Of a stretch of DNA of 64,000 bases, positions 9,293-20,663 are shown piece after piece. The stretch covers positions 806,001 to 870,000 of the forward strand of contig NZ_JAPEOX010000001.1 in NCBI RefSeq assembly GCF_026340675.1. The letters run 5' to 3'. Under the pieces are notes generated by a model. It worked only from the letters and a program-made list of their open reading frames with translations, searched no databases and was not told the DNA's origin. Position 1 is the first letter of the stretch. Each line of letters begins with the position of its first letter. Position numbers and translations under genes: made by a program. Source of the stretch: Streptomyces sp. NBC_01264. Its GTDB lineage: Bacteria; Actinomycetota; Actinomycetes; Streptomycetales; Streptomycetaceae.

Positions 9293-10186
9293 ATGACGCC
9301 CACCCTCGCCCAGCTCCGCTACCTCGTCGCCGTCGCCGACTGCCGTTCCATCACCGAAGCGGCGGCCTCCGTCTTCGTCGCCCAGTCCGCCCTGTCCCGA
9401 GCCGTCCAGGCCATGGAACGCGACCTCGGGGTCGAACTCCTCGCCCGCCGGGGAAGGGGGGTGGACCTCACGCAGGAGGGGGCCCGGGTCGTCCGGCTGG
9501 CCCGCACCGTGCTCGACGCGGTGGAGGCCATCGACGACATCGGCACCCCCCACGGACTGGGTGCCAGAGCCGCCCTGTCCATGGTCACCACCCCCACCCT
9601 GGCCCTCGATCTGGCCTCCGAGCTGGTACGGACCTTCACGGAACGGCACCCCGGCCTCGACGTCAAGCTCCACCAGCACGACAGCCGCGAGGCCGTGGTC
9701 CAGGAAATCACGCAGGGCCGCTGCGAGTTGGCCCTCGTGGACCTCCCCCTCGACAAGGAACTCTCCACCCACTACATCCAGGAGCGCGAGGTGGTGCTCA
9801 TCTCCCCCGTCGGGTCCGCGCTGCCCGACCCGTTACCCTTCCGCGCGCTCGACGGGCTGCCGATGGTGCTGCCCACCCCCGGGACCGGCCGGCGCACCGA
9901 GATGGAGGCGATGTTCAGCTGTCTGGGCGTCCGTCCGGTGCCTTGCCTGGAGGTGGACGAACGCCTCGGCTGGGTGACGGGGGTGACCGACGGCCGCGGC
10001 TCGCTCATCTGGTACCGCGACGTGGTCGCCCGGGCCTTCGGCAGCCGGGCGGAGATACGTTCCTTCACTCCGCCCCTGCTGCACCCGGTAGGCATCGCGC
10101 ACGCACGCCGGCCGCTGAGCCGTGCCGCCCGCGCCTTCATCGCGCACGCCCGGCACAAGGCACCCATCCGCGAGCCCTCGCGATGA
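9293..10186 (+). CDS. LysR-family transcriptional regulator
   Basis: 297 residues from the ATG at 9293, a typical LysR length. The N-terminus (TLAQLRYLVAVADCRSITEA, then AAASVFVAQSALSRAVQAME) is a classic LysR winged helix-turn-helix. The remainder fits the periplasmic-binding-like effector domain. An 18-codon upstream extension in the same frame is rejected because it does not look like LysR sequence. No clear ribosome site precedes the ATG, so the mRNA may be leaderless. Divergent placement next to the large synthase suggests local control of that cluster; the ligand is unknown. Confidence 0.93.
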   Translation: MTPTLAQLRYLVAVADCRSITEAAASVFVAQSALSRAVQAMERDLGVELLARRGRGVDLTQEGARVVRLARTVLDAVEAIDDIGTPHGLGARAALSMVTTPTLALDLASELVRTFTERHPGLDVKLHQHDSREAVVQEITQGRCELALVDLPLDKELSTHYIQEREVVLISPVGSALPDPLPFRALDGLPMVLPTPGTGRRTEMEAMFSCLGVRPVPCLEVDERLGWVTGVTDGRGSLIWYRDVVARAFGSRAEIRSFTPPLLHPVGIAHARRPLSRAARAFIAHARHKAPIREPSR

Positions 10187-10314
10187 CCGGCGGGCGACGT
10201 CCCGGGCGGGCCGACGAGGGGTCCCTCCGGACGGCCGGACATGCCCACCCGGCATTGAACGATGCTCAAACGGGGCGCGATTGACCCTGGCGCCACAACC
10301 TGACTCCCCCTCAC

Positions 10315-11655
10315 ATGGTGGGCATGTCACGACTACTCCTCACTCCCCCGCGGGCCGCCGCCTTCGCCGCAGCGGCCCTCGCCACGGTCCTGCCGGCCGC
10401 TGCCTGGCTGACCGGACCCGCCGCCGGGTCCGCCGATGCCGCCTCCACCGCCGCGGTGTCCGTGTCCGCACCCCGGTTCGGCACTACCGGCACTGCCGGC
10501 GCCGCCGCGGCCCCCGAGCGCCAGTGCACCCTCCCCGGAGGTCTGGCCGAGCTCAGCGGGCTCGCCATGAGCCGCAAGCACCCCGGGGTCTTCTACGCCG
10601 TCAACGACAGCGGGAACACCAACCAGGTCTTCGCCATCGACTGCAACGGCCCCACCGGCCTGCTCAAGGCCACGTACACGGTCTCCGGGGTCGGCAACAC
10701 CGACTGGGAGGGGCTGACCATCGGAAAGGACTCCTCGGGCCGCCCCGCGATCCTGGTCGGCGACATCGGGGACAATTTCGGCGGTCGCGCCGAGATCACC
10801 GTGCATTCCTTCGCCGAGCCCGACCAGCTCGCCAACGCCTCGGCGACCCCCGTGACGTACCGCTTCGCCTATGCCGACGGGAAGCACGACGCCGAATCGC
10901 TGCTCGCCGACCCGGTCACCGGCCGGATCCACATCGCGAGCAAACTCATCGGCGCGACTGGCCAGTTGTACCAGGCCCCGCTGCCGCCGGCGCCCGGGCA
11001 ACTGAACACCCTGACCGCCGTCCGGCCGGGCCCGGTCTTCGCCACCGACGGCGCCTTCTCCCCGTCGGGGGCCTCGTACACCCTGCGCAGCGGCGGCCCT
11101 CTGGGGGTCAACACGGCCTCGGTGTACGACACTTCGGGCACCAAGCTCGCGGACGTGGCCCTGCCCGCCCAGTCCCAGGGCGAGACGGTGACCTACCTCG
11201 ACTGCGCCAACCTGCTGGTCGGCTCGGAGAACGACACCCAGATCTGGCGGGTGCCGCTGCCCCCGGAGGCCACTCCGGGCTGCGGCGGCACGCCGACCCC
11301 GACGCCGACACCCACACCCACACCCACTCCGACCCCGACACCCACCCCGACCCCGACTCCCACGCCGACACCCACCTCCACGCCGACCCCCGGTCACCTG
11401 AAGCTGGCCAACCCCGGCCCCCAGAGCTGCAAGTTCAACCAGAACTGCACCATCCAGCTCACCACCACCGGCGGAAAGCCCCCCGTCCGCTACACCGCCA
11501 CCGGACTGCCGTGGGGCCTGACCCTCGACGCCACCACCGGCCGCATCAGCGGCAAACCCTGGGCCACCGGAACGATCCAGATCACCGCCACCGCCACCGA
11601 TGCCACCCCGACCACAGCCACCACCACCTTCCCCCTCACCCTCACCTGGTTCTGA
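10315..11655 (+). CDS. secreted propeller-like protein with Pro-Thr linker and Ig-like C-terminal domain
   Basis: 446 residues. A hydrophobic signal peptide (about 5-40) ends near GSADA. Residues 60-320 contain repeating blade-like strands (ELSGLAMSRKHPGVFYAVNDS, DWEGLTIG, DAESLLADPVTGRIHIAS) that look like an NHL/esterase-type beta-propeller. A run of alternating Thr-Pro follows, then a putative Ig-like domain (LPWGLTLDATTGRISGKP) of the He_PIG type. The layout suggests an exported, surface-tethered binding or hydrolytic protein. A second ATG at 10324 is equally possible as start; neither has a strong ribosome site. Function is not assigned. Confidence 0.85.
   Translation: MVGMSRLLLTPPRAAAFAAAALATVLPAAAWLTGPAAGSADAASTAAVSVSAPRFGTTGTAGAAAAPERQCTLPGGLAELSGLAMSRKHPGVFYAVNDSGNTNQVFAIDCNGPTGLLKATYTVSGVGNTDWEGLTIGKDSSGRPAILVGDIGDNFGGRAEITVHSFAEPDQLANASATPVTYRFAYADGKHDAESLLADPVTGRIHIASKLIGATGQLYQAPLPPAPGQLNTLTAVRPGPVFATDGAFSPSGASYTLRSGGPLGVNTASVYDTSGTKLADVALPAQSQGETVTYLDCANLLVGSENDTQIWRVPLPPEATPGCGGTPTPTPTPTPTPTPTPTPTPTPTPTPTPTSTPTPGHLKLANPGPQSCKFNQNCTIQLTTTGGKPPVRYTATGLPWGLTLDATTGRISGKPWATGTIQITATATDATPTTATTTFPLTLTWF
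11290..11391. repeat. Thr-Pro coding microsatellite
   Basis: About 17 repeats of a degenerate ACN-CCN hexanucleotide encode the Thr-Pro linker of the secreted protein. The tract is prone to length change by slippage, but the frame is intact here. Confidence 0.9.
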
Positions 11656-11662
11656 AGGAGCC

Positions 11663-11699
11663 GCGGGGCGGACCCGGACCACCCGGGATCCGCCCCCGC
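11663..11699. terminator. bidirectional hairpin between convergent genes
   Basis: GCGGGGCGGACCCGG pairs with CCGGGATCCGCCCCCGC apart from one bulge and one G-T pair. It lies between the stop of the secreted protein (11655) and the stop of the minus-strand YieK-like gene (11703), so it can terminate both transcripts. There is no U tract, as is common in actinomycetes. Confidence 0.7.
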
Positions 11700-11702
11700 G
11701 CG

Positions 11703-12419
11703 TCAGCCCAGCCCCGACGCGGCCTCCCGGTCGGCGACGACGACGAGGTTGGGGTGCGTGCGCAGGATCGTGGCCGGGAAGTCGCTCGAGATCTCGCGTT
11801 CCAGCATGCCGGCGAGGGCGTCCGCCTTGGCGGCGCCGCTCACGATCAGCACGAGGCGCCGTACCTTGGCGAGCATGGCCGCTCCCATCGTCACCACGTG
11901 CGAGGGGGCTTCACAGCCGTCCGGCAGCAAGGCCAGGGCGTCCTCGTACCCGGGGTAGGAGTCCTTGAGTTCGTAGGTGTAGATCTCCTGGTCGAAGCGC
12001 GTGGCGTACGGCATGTTCCCGCAGAAGTGGCCGTCCGCGCCGAGCCCGATCAGCATCAGGTCCAGTCCGCCGTTCCCGTGCAGTTCGCGGGCGACGGACG
12101 CGTGATTGCCGACCGTGAGCGGGTGGATGTGGGACTCCGGCACCCCGCCGGGGCCGTAGAGGTGCTCGTGGAGCGCGGAAAGGGTCAGCCCGTGTTCCCG
12201 CCCGGCGAGGGGCACCTCGTCGAAATTGTAGAAGTGGACGTCGGAGAAGGCCCCGGGGTTGCGGCGCAGCCTCTCGGTGACGATCTCGTACGTGCCCGCG
12301 GGGCTCGCTCCGGCGGTGAGGGCCATGTTGACGCGGCGGTCGTGCAGCATCTCGCCGAGCACGATGTCGGCCGCGGTGCGGCTGAGGTCCTCGTAGTCCC
12401 GCGCGATGACGATCTTCAT
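11703..12419 (-). CDS. YieK-like glucosamine-6-phosphate deaminase/isomerase family protein
   Basis: 238 residues of the NagB/6-phosphogluconolactonase fold. Visible motifs are NMALTAGASPAGTYE (phosphate loop), FYNFDEVPL and GLGADGHFCGNMP. The last differs from true NagB (GIGxDGHIAFNEP) and closely resembles E. coli YieK as I remember it. True deaminase activity is therefore uncertain; another phosphosugar may be the substrate. In E. coli yieK lies beside the bgl beta-glucoside operon. Here a bgl PTS and phospho-glucosidase lie 1.5 kb away, with the surE-like gene between. It may share a transcript with surE, which is upstream on the same strand. Confidence 0.88.
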   Translation of the reverse strand: MKIVIARDYEDLSRTAADIVLGEMLHDRRVNMALTAGASPAGTYEIVTERLRRNPGAFSDVHFYNFDEVPLAGREHGLTLSALHEHLYGPGGVPESHIHPLTVGNHASVARELHGNGGLDLMLIGLGADGHFCGNMPYATRFDQEIYTYELKDSYPGYEDALALLPDGCEAPSHVVTMGAAMLAKVRRLVLIVSGAAKADALAGMLEREISSDFPATILRTHPNLVVVADREAASGLG

Positions 12420-12478
12420 GGGGTGTCCCCGTTCTCGTGGCTCGTGTGTCTTTGGTTTTCAGGGGTCTTCAGGGGTCT

Positions 12479-13567
12479 TCAGGGACGCGGAGCGGACTTC
12501 TTCACGTACTGCTCGGTCTTCTTCAGCTCCTTCTTCGCCTCGACGGAAGTCCCGTAGGTCCGGTCCGAGGTGACGGGCGTGACCGAGACGGCCCCGCCGA
12601 GGGCTGCCGTGGAGTCGGCGTCCTGACGTCCCTCCACACATTCCGTGCTGCCGGGGTTCGCCGACGCGCAGTCGCCGAGGGCGATGCCGAAGCTGTCCCC
12701 GCCGCCGTCCTGTACGTAGGCGTGGTACGCGTACGCGCCCGAGCCGACCCGGGTCCAGACGGGTGGCCGGGCCTGCGCGCCGGCGCTGATGTCGGGGTAG
12801 TCCACCTTCAGCGCGAACGCGTCCGTGAGCAGCCGGTGTTCCTTCAGTCCGGCGAGGAACTTCGCGCCAAACGCGGCGGTGGCACGGTAGTTCTCCACGG
12901 GGTGCGCGCTCATGTCCGCGTTCGCGGAGGCGCTGAAGGCCACGGCCGGGACACCGATGTCGATGGCGGCGATCGCGGCTCCGACCGTGCCGGAGTCGTT
13001 GACCGAAGAGCTCACGTTGAGCCCGGAGTTGATGCCGGTGACCACCAGGTCCGGGGCGCCGCTCCAGCCCGCCTTGGCGGCGAGTCCGCCGCGCGGGGCG
13101 AGTTTGACGGTGTCGGCGGGGGTCGCGCTCGGCGAGTCCGGGCCGCACGGGCCGTCCGTCAGGCAGACGCCGAAGACGGGGGCTCCCGAGGGGGCGCCCG
13201 CGCAGTCGTTCTCGTAGCCGGCCGGCATCCGTTCCCGCTGCTGGACCGTCAGTACGCCGTGGTTGGTGACGGCGGTTCCGCGCCCGCTCTGCACCTGCCA
13301 CGGCGCCATCACCACGACGTCGGCGCCGGCGGCGCACAGTGCGCGGCGCATCTCGTAGGCCCCGAGTCCGTCGGAGTGGCTGGGCTTGGCGGCCTGGATG
13401 CCGTCGTCGTTGGAGATGAGGATCCGCATCCCGTCCAGCGGGCCCGCCCCCGATGCCCGGGTGGGCGCGGGCGCCCGCACGGAGTCGGCGGAGGCCGCCG
13501 CCCCGGTGGTGGTGGCGAGCGCGCACGCCGCGGCCACGGCGAGGAGTTTGCGATGAACGGTGCGCAT
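12479..13567 (-). CDS. secreted SurE-type 5'/3'-nucleotidase
   Basis: 362 residues from the ATG at 13567, which has AAGGAAGG upstream. A Sec signal peptide (MRTVHRKLLAVAAACALATT) is followed by the SurE core: RILISNDDGIQA (metal-binding Asp pair), VVMAPWQVQSG and VVTGINSGLNVS. SurE hydrolyses nucleoside monophosphates. Cytoplasmic SurE is about 250 residues; this exported form has a C-terminal extension with two cysteines and a Lys-rich end, as in extracellular SurE homologues of Streptomyces. A likely role is phosphate or nucleoside scavenging outside the cell. A longer in-frame extension upstream is rejected because it would bury the signal peptide. Confidence 0.92.
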   Translation of the reverse strand: MRTVHRKLLAVAAACALATTTGAAASADSVRAPAPTRASGAGPLDGMRILISNDDGIQAAKPSHSDGLGAYEMRRALCAAGADVVVMAPWQVQSGRGTAVTNHGVLTVQQRERMPAGYENDCAGAPSGAPVFGVCLTDGPCGPDSPSATPADTVKLAPRGGLAAKAGWSGAPDLVVTGINSGLNVSSSVNDSGTVGAAIAAIDIGVPAVAFSASANADMSAHPVENYRATAAFGAKFLAGLKEHRLLTDAFALKVDYPDISAGAQARPPVWTRVGSGAYAYHAYVQDGGGDSFGIALGDCASANPGSTECVEGRQDADSTAALGGAVSVTPVTSDRTYGTSVEAKKELKKTEQYVKKSAPRP

Positions 13568-15881
<2,314 letters not shown>

Positions 15882-15979
15882 CGCCCTGACCCGCGGCGCG
15901 CCCGTCCCGCGCGCCGACCCCGTACGGAACACACAGCACCCCTCGCCCTGATCCACGTACCCCCGAAGGAGATCCGCAC

Positions 15980-17386
15980 ATGGACCACAAGACCCCCGCC
16001 GCCTTCCGCCCCGACTTCCTCTGGGGCGCCGCCACCTCCGCCTACCAGGTGGAAGGCGCCTGGGACACCGACGGCAAGGGCCCGTCCGTCCAGGACGCCC
16101 GCGGCAACTACCCCGAGGGCACCACCGACTTCAAGGTCGCCGCGGACCACTACCACCGCTTCGAGGAGGACGTGCGGCTCTTCTCCGAGCTGGGCCTGAA
16201 GGCCTACCGCCTCTCCATCGCCTGGACCCGGATCGTCCCGGACGGCGACGGCGCGGTGAACCCGGACGGCATCGCCTTCTACCACCGCCTCTTCGACGCC
16301 CTCCTGGCGCACGGCATCGAACCGGTCGTCACCGTCTACCACTTCGACCTGCCGCAGGCCCTCCAGGACAAGGGCGGCTGGACCTCCCGCTCGACCATCG
16401 ACGCCTTCGCCCGCTACTGCGAGGTGCTGTTCGAGGAGTACGGCAGCAAGGTCAAGCACTGGCTGACCATCAACGAGCAGAACATGATGATCCTGCACGG
16501 CGCCGCCATCGGCACCAGCGCGACCACCTCCGACGACCCGAAGCGCGAGCTGTACCAGCAGAACCACCACATGATGGTGGCCCAGGCCCGTGTGACGAAG
16601 ATGTGCCACGACATGCTGCCGGCCGCCAAGATCGGCCCGGCGCCGAACATCTCGGTCGTCTACCCGGCGAGCAGCAAGCCCGAGGACGTCCTCGCGGCCT
16701 CCGACTACAACGCCATCCGCAACTGGCTGTACCTGGACATGGCCGCGTACGGCACCTACAACCCGACGGCCTGGGCCTGGATGACCGAGCGCGGCATCGC
16801 CCCCGAGATCGCCGACGGGGACCTGGAGGTCCTGGCGGCCGGACGCGCCGACTACCTGGCGCTGAACTACTACACCTCCGCCACCGTCGCCGCGCCCCTC
16901 GACGACGGCGCCGTCACCTTCGAGGGCGGCGACCAGCAGCTCGCGGTGAGCGAGAGCGGGGTGTTCCGGGCCGTGAGCAACCCGCACCTGGCCCGCACCG
17001 AGTTCGGCTGGGAGATCGACCCGGTCGGTTTCCGCACCACCCTGCGCGACGTCTACAACCGCTACCGGCTGCCGGTCATGGTGACCGAGAACGGGCTGGG
17101 CGGGTTCGACACCGTCGAGGACGGCGAGATCCACGACGACTACCGGATCGCCTACCTCTCCGAGCACGTCGAGCAGATGCGCCTGGCCGTCTCGGACGGG
17201 GTGGACGTCATCGGCTACCACCCCTGGTCGGCCATGGACCTGATCTCCACCCACCAGGGCGTGGCGAAGCGCTACGGCTTCATCTACGTCGACCGCGACG
17301 AGTTCGACCTCAAGGAGCTCCGCCGCATCCGCAAGGACAGCTTCTTCTGGTACCAGCAGCTGATCAAGGGCAACGGCTCCCTCTGA
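15980..17386 (+). CDS. bglA: 6-phospho-beta-glucosidase, GH1 family
   Basis: 468 residues, full length for GH1. The start at 15980 follows GAAGGAG. The N-terminal signature is FLWGAATSAYQVEGAW. The acid/base E166 lies in LTINEQN and the nucleophile E370 in VMVTENG. The C-terminal DSFFWYQQLI resembles phospho-glucosidases. It should hydrolyse the phosphorylated beta-glucoside delivered by the PTS 98 bases upstream, giving glucose 6-phosphate and an aglycone or glucose. An unphosphorylated substrate cannot be excluded from sequence alone. Confidence 0.95.
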   Translation: MDHKTPAAFRPDFLWGAATSAYQVEGAWDTDGKGPSVQDARGNYPEGTTDFKVAADHYHRFEEDVRLFSELGLKAYRLSIAWTRIVPDGDGAVNPDGIAFYHRLFDALLAHGIEPVVTVYHFDLPQALQDKGGWTSRSTIDAFARYCEVLFEEYGSKVKHWLTINEQNMMILHGAAIGTSATTSDDPKRELYQQNHHMMVAQARVTKMCHDMLPAAKIGPAPNISVVYPASSKPEDVLAASDYNAIRNWLYLDMAAYGTYNPTAWAWMTERGIAPEIADGDLEVLAAGRADYLALNYYTSATVAAPLDDGAVTFEGGDQQLAVSESGVFRAVSNPHLARTEFGWEIDPVGFRTTLRDVYNRYRLPVMVTENGLGGFDTVEDGEIHDDYRIAYLSEHVEQMRLAVSDGVDVIGYHPWSAMDLISTHQGVAKRYGFIYVDRDEFDLKELRRIRKDSFFWYQQLIKGNGSL

Positions 17387-17399
17387 TCCCCTACGCCCC

Positions 17400-17443
17400 G
17401 GGCCGCCGGCCGTACCGCCCACCCGGCGGACGGCCGGCGGCCC
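17400..17443. terminator. strong hairpin downstream of the GH1 gene
   Basis: GGGCCGCCGGCCGT and ACGGCCGGCGGCCC form a perfect 14-bp stem around a 16-base loop, 14 bases after the GH1 stop codon. It probably ends or attenuates the bgl transcript before the HAD gene. Confidence 0.75.
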
Positions 17444-17506
17444 CGCGGCGTTCCCCCGGCCCGGCTTCCCGCCGACCTCCCCTCCCCCACTCAGGAGACC
17501 TCTTCC

Positions 17507-18337
17507 ATGACCCGCTTCCCCTACCAGTTGATCGCCACCGACCTCGACGGCACCCTCGTGCGCAGCGACCACACCGTCTCGGCGCGCACCACGGCCGTCC
17601 TCGCCGCCGCCGTCTCGGCCGGGGCCCGGCACGTGGTCGTGACCGGGCGGGTCACCCAGTGGACCAAGCCCACCCTGGCCGAAATCGGCTACCGGGGCCT
17701 CGCCGTCTGCGGTCAGGGCGGCCAGCTCTACGACGCCGGGCGCGACGCCCTCGTCTCGTCGGTCCCCCTCGACCGCGAGCTCGCGGCGCACGTGGTGGCC
17801 CTGGTGGAGGCCCGTACGGGTCCGCTTTCGGTGGCGGTGATGCCCCTGGAGCTGGCCGATCCCATCGTCACGGGCCCCGGGTTCCCGCTCCCGCCGATGG
17901 CCTCGGCCGCGATCGAACGGGTCCACGACGCGGCCCGGCTGTGGGACCGGCCGATCGGCAAGGTCCAGATCCAGCACCCGCACCTGACGGACGACGAGCT
18001 CACCGAGGCCGCCCGGGAAGCGGTGGGTGATCTCGTCACCGTGGTGATGGCCGGCCCGACCTGCGTGGAGCTGCTCCCCCTCGGCCTGTCGAAGGCCACC
18101 GGCCTGGCCCTGGCCGCGGAGGCGCTGGGCGCGACGGCGGAGAGCACCATCGCCTTCGGTGACATGCCCAACGACATCCCCATGTTCGCCTGGGCGGGCC
18201 GTTCGGTCGCCATGGCCAACGCCCACGACAGCCTCAAGGCGGTCGCGGACGAGATCACCACCGGCAACGACGAGGACGGCGTGGCTGCGGTCCTGGAGCG
18301 CCACCTCCTCCCGCTCACGGGAGCCTCGATTCGGTAA
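17507..18337 (+). CDS. HAD-superfamily Cof-type sugar-phosphate phosphatase
   Basis: 276 residues preceded by AGGAGA. Motif I is ATDLDGTLV (nucleophile and acid/base Asp), motif II VVVTGR, and motif IV FGDMPNDIPMF, with the C2-type cap between. Cof-type HADs dephosphorylate sugar phosphates, FMN or PLP. The position after the bgl genes suggests relief of sugar-phosphate build-up, but this is inference, and the hairpin upstream may separate it from that operon. Confidence 0.92.
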   Translation: MTRFPYQLIATDLDGTLVRSDHTVSARTTAVLAAAVSAGARHVVVTGRVTQWTKPTLAEIGYRGLAVCGQGGQLYDAGRDALVSSVPLDRELAAHVVALVEARTGPLSVAVMPLELADPIVTGPGFPLPPMASAAIERVHDAARLWDRPIGKVQIQHPHLTDDELTEAAREAVGDLVTVVMAGPTCVELLPLGLSKATGLALAAEALGATAESTIAFGDMPNDIPMFAWAGRSVAMANAHDSLKAVADEITTGNDEDGVAAVLERHLLPLTGASIR

Positions 18338-18499
18338 TAGCCACATACGATTCTGATCCATTACCGTACGGAGGGTGTGAGCAGGGGGAGGGCCCTCCTC
18401 GCGGAGCGCGCGCAGGCATACCGGCCCGTCCGGGCGGCCGCCGGCGGAACCTGGCGTACAAAGAACTCAGCGAACGACCCAGCAAGGAGCCGCACCAGC

Positions 18500-18916
18500 A
18501 TGTGGAAGTGTGAACAGGTCATCGGTGGCGCCCTCGACGTGGAGGAGGCGGCCGCCCTGTACCGGGCGTCCACCCTCGCCGAACGCCGCCCCGTGGAGGA
18601 CGCCCAGCGCTTCGCCCGGATGCTCGCCGGGGCCAACCTGGTCATCGTCGCCCGCGACGAGGACGGCCGGCTCATCGGGATCTCCCGCTCGATCACGGAC
18701 GGCGCGTACGCCACCTACCTCAGCGACCTCGCCGTCGACGCCGCGTACCAGGGCAAGGGCGTGGGCAAGGACCTGATCCGCGCCACCCGGGAGGCGGCGC
18801 CGCAGGCCAATCTGATCCTGCTCGCGGCCCCGGCGGCCGTGAACTACTACCCGCACATCGGGTTCACCGCACACCACTCCGCCTGGACGATGGACGGTCC
18901 GGCCGACCAGGCCTGA
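18500..18916 (+). CDS. GNAT-family N-acetyltransferase
   Basis: 138 residues from the ATG at 18500, with AAGGAG 10 bases before. The acetyl-CoA loop AVDAAYQGKGVGKDLIRA and the C-terminal YYPHIGFTAH are clear GNAT motifs, and the size is typical of a single-domain GNAT. The substrate is unknown. Its 3' end overlaps the convergent MFS gene by 53 bases. Confidence 0.9.
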   Translation: MWKCEQVIGGALDVEEAAALYRASTLAERRPVEDAQRFARMLAGANLVIVARDEDGRLIGISRSITDGAYATYLSDLAVDAAYQGKGVGKDLIRATREAAPQANLILLAAPAAVNYYPHIGFTAHHSAWTMDGPADQA

Positions 18917-20294
18917 GCGGTAGCGGTACGGGGAGGGAGTCCAGGCGGCGGACCGCGGAGCGCCGCTGGACCGCCGACAGGACCGCGATCCCCGCGCCGA
19001 GGGCCAGCCAGCCCGCGGGCCCGGCCGTCATCACCACCCCGGTCAGGAGCAGCGGCCCCGCGGACTTCTGGACGGACTGGGCCATGCCCGCGACTCCCAG
19101 GTACGAGGCCCGCGCCTCCTCGGGGGCGAGCGAGACCGCCAGTTCCCAGGAACTCACCGACCGCAGCAGCTCCGCCCCGGTGACCAGCCCCGCCGCGGCG
19201 AGCAGCACCACCGACGCGGCCACGGCCCCGGTCCCGGCGCTGAGCGCCAGGAGGACGCAGCAGGCGAGCATGGTCAGCCCGTACACGGAGAGCGCCGCCG
19301 CGGCCTGCCGGGGCCGCTCGAACCGTGCCGAGACGCGGAGTTGGAGTACGACGACCAGCACGGTGTTGATGACGAGGAAGGCCGGAACCAGGACGTGCGG
19401 CGCGTCGGTGCGGGCCACCAGCCACAGCGGCAGGCCCACGGCCAGGACCGAGTCGTCGAGGTTCATGGGGATGTCGAGCAGGACGAAGCGCAGGTAGCCC
19501 CGGTCCCGCCACGGACTCGGCGCCCGCGTCCGGCCGGTCGCGCCCCCACCGGCCGCCGATCCCCCCGCATCCCCCGCGCCCGCGGCCACCCACCCCTCGG
19601 CCCGCGGTTCCCGGGTGCGCCGGACCAGCGCGGCCGCCGCGAGGAACGACAGTGCGTTGGCCAGGATCAGCGCCCGGTAGGCCTCCGGGGTGCCGACCGC
19701 CAGACCGGCCGCGGCGATGCCCGCGCCCACCGCGTAGCCGGCGTTCGCCGAGCTGCGCGCCAACGCCTGGTAGGTGCCGCGCCGTTCACCCGCCACCCGC
19801 GTGGCGAAGAGCATCTCCAGCGCCTTGGCCGCCCGGTCCCCGAGGCAGGTGACGGCGACCAGGGGCAGGAGCACGTCGAAGCGGGTGACCACGAGCAGGG
19901 CGCCGAGGGTTCCCAGGCGCAGCAGGTGACAGCCGATCAGCAGGGAGCGCACCGGGAACCGCCCGGCCAGGTGCCCCGCCAGGGGCGATCCGGCGATGCC
20001 CGCCACGGCCGCGGCTCCCAGCAGGAGGCCGATCCGGCCCGCGTCCAGGCCGAGGACGAAGGTGAAGTAGAGGACCGAGGAGGCGGCCCACACGCCCGTA
20101 CCGGTGCGGTCGAGGAGCTGGGCGAACAGCATGATCCGGGCGTCCCGGCCCCCCGGGGGCCGCCGCAACTGTGCCACCAGCCCGGGGCGCCGCGACTCCC
20201 GCCCCCGCCCCGAACACCTCCGCCGGCCACGCCACCCCCGCACGCCCCGCCACCCCTGCGAACCCTTCCGGATCCCCGCACCGCGCCGCCTCAT
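18864..20294 (-). CDS. MFS transporter
   Basis: 476 residues. An Arg-rich N-terminal stretch (1-53) precedes about 12 hydrophobic segments. A loop in the middle (about 230-270, Gly/Ala-rich) separates the halves, and GHLAGRFPVRSLLIG matches the MFS loop 2-3 signature. The start is supported by GGAGG seven bases before the ATG, so the basic tail is probably real. It is likely a drug or metabolite exporter. Two palindromic operator-like sites lie just upstream, which suggests control by a ligand-responsive repressor encoded elsewhere. Confidence 0.9.
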   Translation of the reverse strand: MRRRGAGIRKGSQGWRGVRGWRGRRRCSGRGRESRRPGLVAQLRRPPGGRDARIMLFAQLLDRTGTGVWAASSVLYFTFVLGLDAGRIGLLLGAAAVAGIAGSPLAGHLAGRFPVRSLLIGCHLLRLGTLGALLVVTRFDVLLPLVAVTCLGDRAAKALEMLFATRVAGERRGTYQALARSSANAGYAVGAGIAAAGLAVGTPEAYRALILANALSFLAAAALVRRTREPRAEGWVAAGAGDAGGSAAGGGATGRTRAPSPWRDRGYLRFVLLDIPMNLDDSVLAVGLPLWLVARTDAPHVLVPAFLVINTVLVVVLQLRVSARFERPRQAAAALSVYGLTMLACCVLLALSAGTGAVAASVVLLAAAGLVTGAELLRSVSSWELAVSLAPEEARASYLGVAGMAQSVQKSAGPLLLTGVVMTAGPAGWLALGAGIAVLSAVQRRSAVRRLDSLPVPLPLRPGRPDRPSSRRSGVR

Positions 20295-20320
20295 CCCCTG
20301 GCCTCCGAGCCCCCGCGAAA

Positions 20321-20340
20321 GTATCTCGACATCGAGATAC
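20321..20340. promoter_or_regulatory. 20-bp perfect palindrome, operator candidate
   Basis: GTATCTCGACATCGAGATAC is a perfect inverted repeat with arms TATCTCGA/TCGAGATA and a 2-bp centre. It lies 27 bases upstream of the MFS start codon. The form resembles MarR-family operators. Confidence 0.75.
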
Positions 20341-20363
20341 CAGCGGAAGCCTGCCCGAGATCA

Positions 20364-20379
20364 ATCTTGACGTCAAGAT
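20364..20379. promoter_or_regulatory. 16-bp perfect palindrome, second operator candidate
   Basis: ATCTTGACGTCAAGAT is perfectly palindromic and shares the ATCTyGA half-site with the first palindrome. The centres are 41 bp apart, near four helical turns, so two dimers could bind the same DNA face. Confidence 0.72.
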
Positions 20380-20498
20380 ACTTACCGGCACGGGATCAGC
20401 CTCCGGGGTCCACCAGGACTGGGCCGCCTCCCCCCGCATTCCGGCACGGGATCCGGGCAGAAGCAGCCTGCTGGATGCCTGCGAGATGGGAGAACGAC

Positions 20499-20654
20499 AT
20501 GATCGCGCTTGGCATTGTCCTGTTGATCGTCGGCTGGCTCCTCGGCATTTCGATCCTGTGGACGCTGGGGATCATCCTCGTCGTCATCGGGGTCGTCCTG
20601 TGGGTGCTCGGGTCCGTCGGGCACGCCGTCGGAGGTCGGCGGCACTATTGGTAG
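20499..20654 (+). CDS. small membrane protein, DUF6131 family
   Basis: 51 residues starting at an ATG preceded by GGGAGA. Two hydrophobic helices with Gly kinks are followed by the basic end GGRRHYW, a hallmark of this small actinobacterial family as I remember it. The role is unknown. A strong hairpin follows, so it is probably monocistronic. Confidence 0.85.
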   Translation: MIALGIVLLIVGWLLGISILWTLGIILVVIGVVLWVLGSVGHAVGGRRHYW

Positions 20655-20663
20655 CGCGAACGC

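Noticed and set aside
11290..11391. A regular repeat that could suggest a CRISPR or other array.
   Set aside because: It is a hexanucleotide Thr-Pro coding tract with no spacers, inside an open frame.
18332..18366. CGGTAAT...ATTACCG inverted repeat after the HAD gene.
   Set aside because: The arms are only 7 bp with a 21-base loop, and one arm lies within the stop codon region. It is too weak to call an operator or terminator.
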